Shown piece after piece: positions 15,361 to 22,471 of a stretch of 39,176 nt of DNA. The notes under the pieces are model-generated. The model was not told the DNA's origin. It did no database searches and was given only the letters and a program-made list of their open reading frames with translations. Position 1 is the stretch's first letter. Every line of letters begins with the position of its first letter. The stretch lies in contig CAYHMW010000009.1 of NCBI GenBank assembly GCA_964357925.1, positions 1 through 39,176 on the forward strand, in the 5' to 3' direction. Origin of the DNA: CAYHMW01 sp964357925 (lineage in GTDB: Bacteria > Patescibacteriota > Microgenomatia > UBA8517). A program made the position numbers and the translations under genes.

Positions 15361-15917
15361 TGCCCGATTTTGTCTCCCGCGCAGGCCAGAAACTCCAATT
15401 CGCATTTGATCAATTCCAAATTTCCCCAAAAGGCTTAATTTGTGCAGATTTTGGCAGCTCAACAGGCGGTTTCGTTGACTGTTTGCTCCAAAATGGTGCC
15501 GAGAAAGTCTATTCAGTAGATACAAGCTATGGTGAACTTGATTGGAAATTACGAAATGATCCAAGAGTTGTAGTACTAGAACGTAAAAACGCCATGCATG
15601 TAAAGCTCCCAGAGAGTGTTGATCTCATCACTATCGACGTAGGCTGGACCAAGCAAGCGAAAATCATTCCAAACGCAATTAGAAACCACAAAGAGGGTGG
15701 CAAAATAATTTCTCTAATTAAGCCCCATTATGAGGCAGATAAAAAGCTTTTGGAAAAAGGCAAACTCCCAGACGAAAGTCTCGAAATGGTCTTAAATGAG
15801 GCCAAAAAAGAGATTGAGTCTTTGGGCTGTACGGTAGAGCAATTAGTAGAATCTCCCATTGAGGGTAAGCGTGCGGGCAATCGCGAGTTCCTAGCCCTCA
15901 TCTCTTGCCTGAAGTGA
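15360..15917 (+). CDS. TlyA/FtsJ-family RNA 2'-O-methyltransferase, lacking the S4 domain
   Basis: A 185-residue SAM-dependent methyltransferase of the TlyA/RrmJ type. SAM-binding DFGSSTGGF is at 30-38, and the K-D-K-E tetrad can be read as K11 (SRAGQKL), D93 (TIDVGW), K121 (IKPHYE) and E176 (GNREFLAL). TlyA proteins normally carry an N-terminal S4 RNA-binding domain of about 60 residues. This protein begins directly at the SR-G-KL motif, so that domain is missing. TlyA enzymes methylate rRNA nucleotides involved in capreomycin sensitivity; the substrate here is unknown. Its position between rpsJ and rplC suggests a ribosome role. Confidence 0.85.
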   Translation: MPDFVSRAGQKLQFAFDQFQISPKGLICADFGSSTGGFVDCLLQNGAEKVYSVDTSYGELDWKLRNDPRVVVLERKNAMHVKLPESVDLITIDVGWTKQAKIIPNAIRNHKEGGKIISLIKPHYEADKKLLEKGKLPDESLEMVLNEAKKEIESLGCTVEQLVESPIEGKRAGNREFLALISCLK

Positions 15918-15933
15918 ACCCGTTTGATATAAT
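15905..15933 (+). promoter_or_regulatory. Promoter of the rplC leader (TTGCCT-N17-TATAAT)
   Basis: TTGCCT (15905-15910), a 17-bp spacer, and a perfect TATAAT (15928-15933) preceded by TGA give an extended -10. It overlaps the end of the methyltransferase gene. The -10 lies 10 nt before the upstream-ORF ATG, nearly the same spacing as the rpsL and fusA promoters have to their starts. Confidence 0.65.
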
Positions 15934-15943
15934 TCCAAGCTAC

Positions 15944-16000
15944 ATGGAGGTGAACTCTTACAACTGGTTCATAACCAGGTGCTATAAGCTATTTCTCTAA
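15944..16000 (+). CDS. Upstream ORF / leader peptide in the rplC leader
   Basis: ATG at 15944 to TAA at 15998-16000 encodes an 18-residue peptide, MEVNSYNWFITRCYKLFL. The ATG lies about 4 nt after the predicted transcription start, the position expected for leaderless translation in this genome. A translating ribosome would open hairpins 1 and 2 and cover AGGTGC (codons 12-13), which can pair with the terminator's right arm. The stop codon begins at the last base of the hairpin 2 loop. That the peptide is made is inference. Confidence 0.45.
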   Translation: MEVNSYNWFITRCYKLFL

Positions 16001-16052
16001 ATAGCTTCTATGACCGAACTCCGCGTAACCAGAGATAGTTAGCCGTGGTATC

Positions 16053-16074
16053 GGTGCCTCTGAGCACCTTTTTT
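16053..16074 (+). terminator. Intrinsic terminator / attenuator immediately before rplC
   Basis: GGTGC (16053-16057), loop CTCTGA, GCACC (16064-16068), then TTTTTT (16069-16074). The T-tract ends 1 nt before the rplC ATG, and no promoter is visible between them. The operon must therefore be reached by read-through or regulated antitermination. Confidence 0.65.
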
Positions 16075-16075
16075 G

Positions 16076-16774
16076 ATGGCAAATAAAATGCTAAATATAA
16101 TACTAGGAACAAAATTAAAAATGTCTCAAGCTTTTGAGGGTAACGTGAGAACTCCAATCACCCTTATCGAGGCTGGTCCTTGTGTTGTCACACAAATTAA
16201 GACTGAAACTAAGGATGGATACCAGGCTGTTCAATTAGGCTTCGGTTCAAAGAAATTAAAAAACACTTCAAAAGCACAAGAGGGGCACACCAAAAAAGCA
16301 GCAACCAAAACTCAGCCACGTTTTTTTGCAGAAGCAGAATTCATAGAGGGCGAAGAACTTAAAATAGGAGACACAATAAAAGCCTCCGATATTTTATCAG
16401 TTGGCGACACAATAGAGGTTAGAGGAGTTTCCAAAGGTAAAGGTTTCCAGTGTGGAGTAAAGAGGTGGGGTTTCGCTGGTGGCCCAAAAACCCACGGCCA
16501 AAGCGATCGTCACAGGGCTCCCGGCTCAATCGGTCAGGGAACAACCCCAGGTAGAGTTTATAAAGGCAAAAGAATGGCAGGCCGCATGGGGACAGATCAA
16601 ATAACAGTTAAAAACCTCCATGTAGTCTCAATAAGTCCAGAAACAAACCAAGTTGCAGTAAGTGGCCCAGTTCCAGGCACTCCCGGTCACCTCCTCAAAA
16701 TAAAAAGACTCTCCGAAGGCAAAAAAGTAGAAAAAACAGAGACTCAGGAAATATTAGAAACACCCAATGAATAA
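16076..16774 (+). CDS. rplC: Ribosomal protein L3
   Basis: L3, 232 residues from the ATG at 16076; a second ATG at 16088 is also possible. L3 is a large-subunit assembly initiator whose loop reaches the peptidyl transferase centre. Family motifs include ILGTKLKMSQAF at the start, VSKGKGFQCGVKRWGF, and the loop GPKTHGQSDRHRAPGSIGQGTTPGRVYKGKRMAGRMG. No Shine-Dalgarno is present; the upstream bases are the T-tract of an attenuator hairpin. It is first in a run of overlapping ribosomal genes and overlaps rplD by 8 bp. Confidence 0.96.
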   Translation: MANKMLNIILGTKLKMSQAFEGNVRTPITLIEAGPCVVTQIKTETKDGYQAVQLGFGSKKLKNTSKAQEGHTKKAATKTQPRFFAEAEFIEGEELKIGDTIKASDILSVGDTIEVRGVSKGKGFQCGVKRWGFAGGPKTHGQSDRHRAPGSIGQGTTPGRVYKGKRMAGRMGTDQITVKNLHVVSISPETNQVAVSGPVPGTPGHLLKIKRLSEGKKVEKTETQEILETPNE

Positions 16775-17414
16775 AGCACCGATATTCTCAACAACTAAAA
16801 CAAAGTCAGTGGAAACGGTTGCACTACCTGGCGAATTTAATGGTTCACCAAACTTAACTCTCTTGGCTCAAGCTTTCCATGTCGGGCGATCAAGAATTCA
16901 TGTAGGCTTACCAATTGTACAAACCAGGGGCGATGTTAATAAAACCACGAAAAAAGTTTATCGTCAGAAAGGCACCGGTGGTGCTAGGCACGGTGCAAAG
17001 TCCGCCCCAATCTTCGTCGGCGGAGGCAAAGCCCACGGTCCCACGGGTTTAAGTCGCATTTTGACGCTCCCCAAGAAAATGAAAGTCAAAGCTAGGGCCT
17101 CAGCATTAAGCCTCAAAGCTCAAAAAGGCCAAATAGTTCTAGTGGAAGGCCTAGGAAAGATTGGAAAAACCAAAGATGCAGGGAATTTAATCGACAACAT
17201 AGTGGTAGCACAGAAATTAAAAGCTAAAAATACAAAAACCCTACTTCTCTCTGAAGCCAATAAAGACGCATATAAATTTTTCCAAAATGTTAAAAACTTA
17301 GAAATAATGCCATATAGAAACCTGAGTGCCTATAAAGCACTAACCTCAACACTCCTTATAATTGATAACGTTGCACTCGAAACTACTCCAAAAACCAAAA
17401 AAATCGCTAAATGA
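16767..17414 (+). CDS. rplD: Ribosomal protein L4
   Basis: L4, 215 residues; lines the exit tunnel and in E. coli also represses its own operon. The tunnel loop KVYRQKGTGGARHGAKSAPIFVGGGKAHGP is at about 68-97. The C-terminal Rossmann-like half contains VLVEGL and TLLIIDN. The gene overlaps both rplC (8 bp) and rplW (4 bp). L4-mediated control of the upstream leader would be a natural hypothesis, but the leader shows no recognisable L4 site. Confidence 0.95.
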   Translation: MNKAPIFSTTKTKSVETVALPGEFNGSPNLTLLAQAFHVGRSRIHVGLPIVQTRGDVNKTTKKVYRQKGTGGARHGAKSAPIFVGGGKAHGPTGLSRILTLPKKMKVKARASALSLKAQKGQIVLVEGLGKIGKTKDAGNLIDNIVVAQKLKAKNTKTLLLSEANKDAYKFFQNVKNLEIMPYRNLSAYKALTSTLLIIDNVALETTPKTKKIAK

Positions 17415-17692
17415 TGAACAGTAAAATTACCCCCATACTAACTGAAAAAAGTCTATCGGAAGCCGCTCGTGGCCGATATTCTTTTTACATTCCAAGGGAA
17501 CTTAATAAATTCCAAATAAAGGAGTTGATCGCTGAAATCTATGATGTCCACCCAGTAAGTGTGCAGACGGCTAGAGCCAAAAGCGGCAAGAAAAGAAATG
17601 CTCACGGACGTTTTGTTAAGGAAAGAGGTGCAAAAAAAACAATTGTTACATTGAAGGGAAAAGAGAAAATTGATGTATTTAATAGCCAATAA
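17411..17692 (+). CDS. rplW: Ribosomal protein L23
   Basis: L23, 93 residues, sits at the tunnel exit and is the docking point for trigger factor and SRP. The family pattern is clear: ITPILTEKSL near the start, GRYSFYIPRELNKFQIKELIAEIYDVHPVSV, and a basic loop KSGKKRNAHGRFVKERG. The start ATG overlaps the rplD stop (ATGATGA); the second ATG at 17414 is an equally possible start. Confidence 0.95.
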   Translation: MMNSKITPILTEKSLSEAARGRYSFYIPRELNKFQIKELIAEIYDVHPVSVQTARAKSGKKRNAHGRFVKERGAKKTIVTLKGKEKIDVFNSQ

Positions 17693-17694
17693 AT

Positions 17695-18447
17695 ATGAAA
17701 CTAAAAAGAATATTACCTAAAAAATCAGGCCGAGGAATAGGCGGTGTCATTACAGTTCGTCATCAAGGGGGCCGTCACAAGAGATTCCTCCGTCTCATCG
17801 ATTACAAAAGAGACAAAAGGGACGTCCTGGGCAAAGTTGAGTCGATCGAATATGATCCGGGGAGAAATGCCCGTGTTGCATTGATCACCTATAAAGATGG
17901 TGAGCGAAGGTATATAATCGCACCCATTGGCCTAAGTGTTGGGCAAACTGTTGTTGCATCAGAAGTTGCACCTTTTGAGTCAGGAAATGCCCTTCCGCTC
18001 GCCAATATTCCGGCAGGCACACAAATACACAATATCGAGATAACCCCAGGCAAGGGCGGTCAAATTGTCAAAAGTGCGGGCAGCAGCGCAGTCGTGCAAG
18101 GAAAAGAAGGGGATTATGTCTTGATTAAACTTCCCTCTGGTGAGTTGAGAAGATTTAACCCCAAAAGCTATGCCACAATTGGCCAGGTGGGCAATCAAGA
18201 GTACAAAACCATAATCATTGGTAAAGCAGGTAGAAAGAGGAGAATGGGCATCAGGCCAACCGTTAGAGGAGTAGCTCAGCATCCAAAGGCACATCCTCAT
18301 GGTGGAGGAGAAGGAAGAAGTGGCGTGGGTATGAAATATCCAAAGACATTCGCTGGAAAGAAAGCTGTTGGACGTACTCGATCAAAGAAGAAATATTCCA
18401 GAGCATTAATCATTAAGAGGAGAAAAGCTGGTAAACATCAAAAATGA
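17695..18447 (+). CDS. rplB: Ribosomal protein L2 (short N-terminus)
   Basis: L2, 250 residues, against about 275 in most bacteria. It is required for subunit joining and the peptidyl transferase centre. The protein begins at KLKRILPKKSGRGIGGVITVRHQGG, so the usual N-terminal 25-30 residues before the RNA-binding core are absent. The core (RHKRFLRLIDYKRDKRDVLGKVESIEYDPGRNARVALI) and the conserved C-terminal HPHGGGEGRSG region are intact. The start is fixed by position, 2 nt after the rplW stop. It overlaps rpsS by 4 bp. Confidence 0.95.
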   Translation: MKLKRILPKKSGRGIGGVITVRHQGGRHKRFLRLIDYKRDKRDVLGKVESIEYDPGRNARVALITYKDGERRYIIAPIGLSVGQTVVASEVAPFESGNALPLANIPAGTQIHNIEITPGKGGQIVKSAGSSAVVQGKEGDYVLIKLPSGELRRFNPKSYATIGQVGNQEYKTIIIGKAGRKRRMGIRPTVRGVAQHPKAHPHGGGEGRSGVGMKYPKTFAGKKAVGRTRSKKKYSRALIIKRRKAGKHQK

Positions 18448-18725
18448 GTAGAAGTAGTAAAAAAGGACCATTTGTAGACGAAAGACTTATGAAAAAAGTC
18501 GTGTCTGGCATGGGCGAAAAAGGCAAGGCAATCAAAACATGGTCGAGAGCAAGCTCTATTGCCCCAGAATTTGTAAACAAATATTTCTTAGTTCACAACG
18601 GTCGTACTTTTATCGAAGTCTTCATTACAGAAGACATGGTTGGCCACAAGCTGGGTGAATTTTCACCAACCAGAACATTTAGAGGTCACGGTCAAGTCGT
18701 CAAACGTACAGCAGATAAAACATAA
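18444..18725 (+). CDS. rpsS: Ribosomal protein S19
   Basis: S19, 93 residues, a 30S head protein contacting S13 and the A-site tRNA. It begins MSRSSKKGPFVDERLMKKV and carries the signatures IKTWSRASSI, HNGRTFIEVFI and GHKLGEFSPTRTFRGHG. Its ATG overlaps the rplB stop by 4 bp, so translation is likely coupled. Confidence 0.96.
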   Translation: MSRSSKKGPFVDERLMKKVVSGMGEKGKAIKTWSRASSIAPEFVNKYFLVHNGRTFIEVFITEDMVGHKLGEFSPTRTFRGHGQVVKRTADKT

Positions 18726-18729
18726 TGCC

Positions 18730-19086
18730 ATGCAAGTAATATCGACACAAAAAGTCATTCGGATGTCACCAAGAAAGCTTAGGCTCGTGGCAGATATGGC
18801 AAAAAGATTGAAACCAAAAGATGCAATCTCAATTCTTCCCAGAGTCGAAAAACGTGCTGCAGAACCACTTTGGAAAGTAATTAAGTCTGCGGTAGCAAAT
18901 GCTAGCGCCAAAGGGGCGAATCCTGATTCATTAGTTTTCAAAGAGATTCAAATTTCAGAAGGGCCTCGCCTCAAGCGCTGGCAAGCTGTAAGTCGTGGTC
19001 AAGCCCATGCAATAACTAAAAGAACAAGTCACATTAGAGTGATCGTAGAAACCAAAGAACCAAATAAAAATGGGACAAAAAGTTAA
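18730..19086 (+). CDS. rplV: Ribosomal protein L22
   Basis: L22, 118 residues from the ATG at 18730 (MQVISTQKVIRMSPRKLRLVADM); longer in-frame readings back into rpsS lack family support. The long beta-hairpin that lines the exit tunnel is GPRLKRWQAVSRGQAHAI, followed by the conserved TKRTSHIRVIV. The 3' end overlaps rpsC by 17 bp, the largest overlap in the operon. Confidence 0.95.
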   Translation: MQVISTQKVIRMSPRKLRLVADMAKRLKPKDAISILPRVEKRAAEPLWKVIKSAVANASAKGANPDSLVFKEIQISEGPRLKRWQAVSRGQAHAITKRTSHIRVIVETKEPNKNGTKS

Positions 19087-19726
19087 TCCAATCGGCTTTA
19101 GAGTAGGGAGGTTTATCCCTTGGAAGGGGCGCTGGTTTGCTGATTCTGGAAACTACAAAAACCTCCTTATTGAGGACATAAAAATTAGAAAGTCGCTCTT
19201 TAAACGCCTAGCCCTAGCAGGCATTACTGAGGTAGACATTGCCAGGCTTCCAAAAAGTATTGAAATAACACTGACTGTTTCTCGACCAGGAGTTGTAATA
19301 GGGCGTGGTGGTTCAGGGATTGAAGAAGTCAAAAACCACATTACAGATATCATAAAACAAGTTAGAGGAAAAATGCCAAATGATCTCAAGGTTGATTTGC
19401 AGGTCAAAGAAGTCAAAAACCCAGAAACCTCAGCATATCTTGTAGCGACAAGGATCGCTTCCGAAATGGAACGGAGAATGCCTCACAGACGTGTGGTTAC
19501 AAGGTCCATGGATCGTGTTATGCAATCTCGAGGTGCTAAAGGAATTAAAGTCGTGCTTGGGGGACGCATAGGCGGAGCAGAAATCGCAAGATCAGAAAAA
19601 TTCCATTTAGGTTCAGTCCCAACCCAAACCCTAAGAGAAAATATTGACTACGCGCAAATCCCCGCCCTACTTAAAAGAGGCTACGTAGGAATCAAAGTTT
19701 GGATATATAAAGATCACGAAGAATAA
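19070..19726 (+). CDS. rpsC: Ribosomal protein S3
   Basis: S3, 218 residues, at the mRNA entry channel. The start MGQKVNPIGFRVG is diagnostic. The KH domain GVVIGRGGSGIEEVKNHI is present near residues 75-95, followed by the C-terminal region with MRRMPHRRVVTRSMDRVM-type sequence and GGRIGGAEIARSE. It starts inside rplV and is followed after 1 nt by rplP. Confidence 0.96.
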   Translation: MGQKVNPIGFRVGRFIPWKGRWFADSGNYKNLLIEDIKIRKSLFKRLALAGITEVDIARLPKSIEITLTVSRPGVVIGRGGSGIEEVKNHITDIIKQVRGKMPNDLKVDLQVKEVKNPETSAYLVATRIASEMERRMPHRRVVTRSMDRVMQSRGAKGIKVVLGGRIGGAEIARSEKFHLGSVPTQTLRENIDYAQIPALLKRGYVGIKVWIYKDHEE

Positions 19727-19727
19727 A

Positions 19728-20135
19728 ATGTTACAACCAAAAAGAAGAAAACATCGTAAAGATTTTAGAGGTAGAAGAAAGGGAGTTGCTCTCCGTGGTA
19801 GCACTGTCGCGTTTGGTGATTTTGGAATCAAAGCGCTAGGCACGGCATGGGTCTCTGCAAATACCATTGAGGCAGGCAGGAGAGCAATAACGAACAATCT
19901 CAAGAGAAAAGGTCGTGTTTGGATAAGGATTTTTCCCGATAAGCCAATAACTTCTCGTCCCGCAGGGCAAAGAATGGGCGGAGGTAAAGGTGAAATCGAC
20001 AAATATGTAGCAGTGGTAAAGCCGGGCCGAATATTATTTGAAGTAGGTGGAGTAGATGAGAATGTTGCAATCATTGCCCTCAAAAGAGCTGCAGATAAAT
20101 TGCCATTCAAAACAAAATTTGTAAGCGACAAATGA
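19728..20135 (+). CDS. rplP: Ribosomal protein L16
   Basis: L16, 135 residues, near the A and P sites of the large subunit. It begins MLQPKRRKHRKDFRGRRKG, with RVWIRIFPDKPITSRPAGQRMGGGKG and VAVVKPGRILFEV all family-typical. The Arg of the RMG motif, hydroxylated in some bacteria, is conserved. The last 4 bp overlap rpmC (ATGA). Confidence 0.96.
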   Translation: MLQPKRRKHRKDFRGRRKGVALRGSTVAFGDFGIKALGTAWVSANTIEAGRRAITNNLKRKGRVWIRIFPDKPITSRPAGQRMGGGKGEIDKYVAVVKPGRILFEVGGVDENVAIIALKRAADKLPFKTKFVSDK

Positions 20136-20365
20136 AGAAAAAAGAACTAATAGAAGTTAAAAAGAAAGACATCGACGAGCTTAAGAAAGAGGTAAAAGTC
20201 CTGATGAAAAAAAAGATTTTAACAAAGGCAAACATATTGGCTGGTAAAGAAAAAAATTTAAAATCCGCCGCGCATGTTAAACGTGACATCGCACAATTAA
20301 TGACAATAATTGCCGAAAAAGAAAATTTGAATAATCACAACGGAAAGGAAGGTGCCAACAAATGA
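20132..20365 (+). CDS. rpmC: Ribosomal protein L29
   Basis: L29, 77 residues, at the tunnel exit beside L23. It is highly Lys-rich and divergent. The call rests on position between rplP and rpsQ, two-helix character (DIDELKKEVKVLMKKKILTKAN) and the weakly conserved HVKRDIAQLMTIIAEKE near the end. The tail of about 10 polar residues is longer than usual. It overlaps both neighbours by 4 bp. Confidence 0.88.
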   Translation: MKKKELIEVKKKDIDELKKEVKVLMKKKILTKANILAGKEKNLKSAAHVKRDIAQLMTIIAEKENLNNHNGKEGANK

Positions 20366-20592
20366 AAGTATTTATCGGAAAAGTAATAGGAACAAAAATG
20401 CAAAAAACAGTCAGTGTTCAAGTAGCCCGTATTGTGGCGCATCCAATCTACAAAAAACGCATGACCAAGTATCGAAAGTACCAAGTCCATGACGAAATTG
20501 GCGCTAAAATGGGAGACTCAGTGCGCTTCACTGCATGCGCACCAGTTAGCAAACTCAAAAAATGGAAGGTCTTGGAAATAGTTAAAAAATAA
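20362..20592 (+). CDS. rpsQ: Ribosomal protein S17
   Basis: S17, 76 residues, an early-assembly 16S binder. The OB-fold motifs are GKVIGTKMQKTVSVQVARIVAHPIYKK, KYQVHDE and GDSVRFTACAPVSKLKKWKVLEIV. The start overlaps rpmC by 4 bp and rplN follows after 1 nt. Confidence 0.95.
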   Translation: MKVFIGKVIGTKMQKTVSVQVARIVAHPIYKKRMTKYRKYQVHDEIGAKMGDSVRFTACAPVSKLKKWKVLEIVKK

Positions 20593-20593
20593 T

Positions 20594-20959
20594 ATGTTAC
20601 AGCTTAGAAGCGTACTAAATCTCGCAGACAACTCAGGAGCTAAAGCTCTGATGATTCTTGGGATCTCACCTAGGTTGGGGAAAAAAGCCACCATCGGTCA
20701 AGCAGTTAAATGCGTAGTGCACGGAGCAGACCCAAATGGAGCTGTTGCTGATAGAGAAAAGGTCACAGCCGTAATCGTACGTACAAGAAAAGAAGTTAGA
20801 AGACCAGATGGAAGCTATGTTCGTTTCGACGATAACGCAGGAGTTGTAATAGATAAACAAGGCCTACCAGTAGGAACAAGAGTTCTTGGCCCCATAGCAA
20901 GAGAAGTGAAAGAAGCGGGATATACAAAAATTGCGTCCCTCGCAAAGGAAGTAGTCTAA
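20594..20959 (+). CDS. rplN: Ribosomal protein L14
   Basis: L14, 121 residues, normal length, at the subunit interface contacting L19 and the silencing factor RsfS site. Signatures: MLQLRSVLNLADNSGAKALMIL, TAVIVRTRKEVRRPDGSYVRFDDNAGVVID and TRVLGPIAREV. It sits 1 nt after rpsQ. Confidence 0.97.
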   Translation: MLQLRSVLNLADNSGAKALMILGISPRLGKKATIGQAVKCVVHGADPNGAVADREKVTAVIVRTRKEVRRPDGSYVRFDDNAGVVIDKQGLPVGTRVLGPIAREVKEAGYTKIASLAKEVV

Positions 20960-20961
20960 TC

Positions 20962-21315
20962 ATGTTGAAATACAAAATCGGTGACAAAGTAAAAGTGATG
21001 GCTGGCAAAGACAAAGGTCGTGTTGGCACTATTGAGAAAATATTCCCGAAAAAAGGAACTGCCATTGTCCAAGGTGTAAATATTTATAAAAAACATATCA
21101 AAAAGAAAGCTGCCAAAGACGAAAAAGGTGGAATCTACGAAATTCCAAGGGCACTTAGGCTTGAAAAGCTTTCAGTCCTTGATCCAAAATCAGGAAGTCC
21201 CACAAGAGTAAATTTTCAAAAGAAAGATGGCAAAAAGGTCCGAATTGCGACGAAATCAGGAATTGAATTAGGCAAAAAACTGGCAAAACTAGCAAGTACT
21301 AAAAAGAAAAAATGA
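20962..21315 (+). CDS. rplX: Ribosomal protein L24
   Basis: L24, 117 residues, an assembly initiator. The KOW motif KIGDKVKVMAGKDKGRVGTIEKIFPKKGTAIVQGVN is at the N-terminus, followed by a Lys-rich body. The C-terminal tail (about 85-117) is Lys-rich and somewhat longer than the E. coli protein. It overlaps rplE by 4 bp (ATGA). Confidence 0.95.
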   Translation: MLKYKIGDKVKVMAGKDKGRVGTIEKIFPKKGTAIVQGVNIYKKHIKKKAAKDEKGGIYEIPRALRLEKLSVLDPKSGSPTRVNFQKKDGKKVRIATKSGIELGKKLAKLASTKKKK

Positions 21316-21869
21316 ATAAACACACACCATTAAAAGAAAAATATACAAAAGAAGTGGCCAAAGAACTGGCAAATGAACTCGGAATTAAAAACCCTCATGC
21401 TGTGCCAAAAATTGTTAAGGTCACAGTAAATATGGGAACCGGTGAGAAATTGAGAAACAAAGAAATAAAGGACAAACTTGTTTCAGAATTCGCTCTCATC
21501 ACAGGTCAAAAGCCAAAAATAGTAGGGGCCAGAATTTCAATAGCAGGTTTTGGCCTAAGAGCTGGTATGCCCGTTGGTTTAACAGCGACCCTCAGGGGCC
21601 GACGTGCTTATTATTTTCTAGATAAATTAATCTCAGTTGTTCTGCCAAGACTTCGTGACTTTAGGGGAATTCCAGTAAGGAATTTTGATAATCATGGAAA
21701 CTATACTTTGGGCATAAAAGAACACTCAATTTTTCCAGAAATCGACATAACAAAAGTATCTGGCAACCAAGGTTTAGAAATTACTGTAGTCACGAATATA
21801 AAAAATAGGGAGGGAGCACTGCTCCTTCTGAAAAAACTCGGTTTCCCGTTCGAAAAGACTGACAAATGA
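21312..21869 (+). CDS. rplE: Ribosomal protein L5
   Basis: L5, 185 residues, binds 5S rRNA in the central protuberance. Family motifs: KIVKVTVNMGTGE, LITGQKPKIVGARISIAGFGLRAGMPVGLTATLRG, PRLRDFRGIPVRNFDNHGNYTLGIKEHSIFPEI and the C-terminal EGALLLLKKLGFPF. Its TGA stop is part of the extended -10 element found before rpsZ. Confidence 0.97.
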   Translation: MNKHTPLKEKYTKEVAKELANELGIKNPHAVPKIVKVTVNMGTGEKLRNKEIKDKLVSEFALITGQKPKIVGARISIAGFGLRAGMPVGLTATLRGRRAYYFLDKLISVVLPRLRDFRGIPVRNFDNHGNYTLGIKEHSIFPEIDITKVSGNQGLEITVVTNIKNREGALLLLKKLGFPFEKTDK

Positions 21870-21875
21870 TATACT
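21867..21875 (+). promoter_or_regulatory. Possible internal promoter before rpsZ (TGA-TATACT)
   Basis: TGA (the rplE stop, 21867-21869) directly followed by TATACT (21870-21875) forms an extended -10, as at the rpoBC-rpsL junction. It lies 23 nt before the rpsZ ATG. No convincing -35 is visible. Confidence 0.35.
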
Positions 21876-21898
21876 TGTCGCTCAAAGATTAATAAAAA

Positions 21899-22084
21899 AT
21901 GGCAAAAAAATCAAAAATAATTAGAGAAACAAAAAACCTCAAGTATGAAGGCAGATATAGAAATCGTTGTAAACTCTGTGGTCGCCCTAGAGGTTATATG
22001 CGAAAGTTCGGCCTATGTAGGCTTTGTTTTCGTGAACACGCTCACAAAGGTGAAATCCCAGGGGTTAGAAAGGCAAGTTGGTAA
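21899..22084 (+). CDS. rpsZ: Ribosomal protein S14, zinc-binding type
   Basis: S14 of the short zinc form, 61 residues. Two CxxC pairs (RCKLCGRP and LCRLCFRE) form the zinc ribbon, and the family end GEIPGVRKASW is present. It lies 29 nt after rplE, one of the wider gaps in the operon, with a promoter-like element in between. Confidence 0.96.
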   Translation: MAKKSKIIRETKNLKYEGRYRNRCKLCGRPRGYMRKFGLCRLCFREHAHKGEIPGVRKASW

Positions 22085-22090
22085 ATAAAT

Positions 22091-22468
22091 ATGATTAATT
22101 ATCCTATCGGTGACTTTTTGATACAGCTGAAAAACGCTCGTCTCGCTAATGTCAAAGAAGTTAGTGTAAAAAAGACCAAATTCATCAAAGAAGTCGCCGA
22201 GCTTCTAAAAAAAGAAGGCTACTTAAATTCAGTTGAAGAAAAAGATGGCAACCTTGTTGTAAGTCTTAAACACCACAAAAAGTCGCCAGTAATTCTAAAC
22301 ATCAAATTAGTATCAAAACCTGGCCTTAGGATTTATATGAGCACAAGAGAGCTGAGTGCGAAACGTGGGGCATCAACATTTATTGTCTCGACCCCAAAAG
22401 GGGTTATGACAACAAAGTCTGCAATCAAAAGTGGTGCAGGTGGTGAGATAATCGCAGAAATACTATAA
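22091..22468 (+). CDS. rpsH: Ribosomal protein S8
   Basis: S8, 125 residues, a central-domain assembly protein that in E. coli also represses the spc operon. It starts MINYPIGDFLIQLKNARLA and ends with the conserved STPKGVMTTKSAIKSGAGGEIIAEIL. The typical SKPGLRIYMSTRELS segment is present. Spacing to rplF is 3 nt. Confidence 0.96.
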   Translation: MINYPIGDFLIQLKNARLANVKEVSVKKTKFIKEVAELLKKEGYLNSVEEKDGNLVVSLKHHKKSPVILNIKLVSKPGLRIYMSTRELSAKRGASTFIVSTPKGVMTTKSAIKSGAGGEIIAEIL

Positions 22469-22471
22469 AAA

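Larger units (their letters stand above)
15941..16074 (+). ncRNA. Structured 5' leader of the rplC operon (candidate attenuator RNA)
   Basis: Between the promoter and rplC the RNA can form a series of hairpins. Hairpin 1 is CTGGTT/AACCAG (15964-15969 with 15973-15978). Hairpin 2 is AAGCTATTT/AAATAGCTT (15986-15994 with 15999-16007), a perfect 9-bp stem with a CTCT loop. Hairpin 3 is CCGCG+TAAC (16021-16029) with GTTA and CGTGG (16038-16048), two bases bulged. A terminator at 16053-16074 follows. AGGTGC at 15977-15982 can pair with GCACCT at 16064-16069, competing with the terminator stem. I recognise no known riboswitch or ribosomal-protein leader family. Confidence 0.6.

Noticed and set aside
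15958..16022. tRNA-like element (CTGGTTCATAACCAG resembling a Met anticodon arm) before rplC
   Set aside because: No matching acceptor stem, D-arm or T-loop can be built around it; the arm fits better as hairpin 1 of the leader.
16038..16069. T-box riboswitch before rplC, suggested by CCGTGGTATCGG
   Set aside because: The T-box core AGGGTGGNACC and a specifier loop are missing, and the downstream gene is ribosomal rather than aminoacyl-tRNA related.
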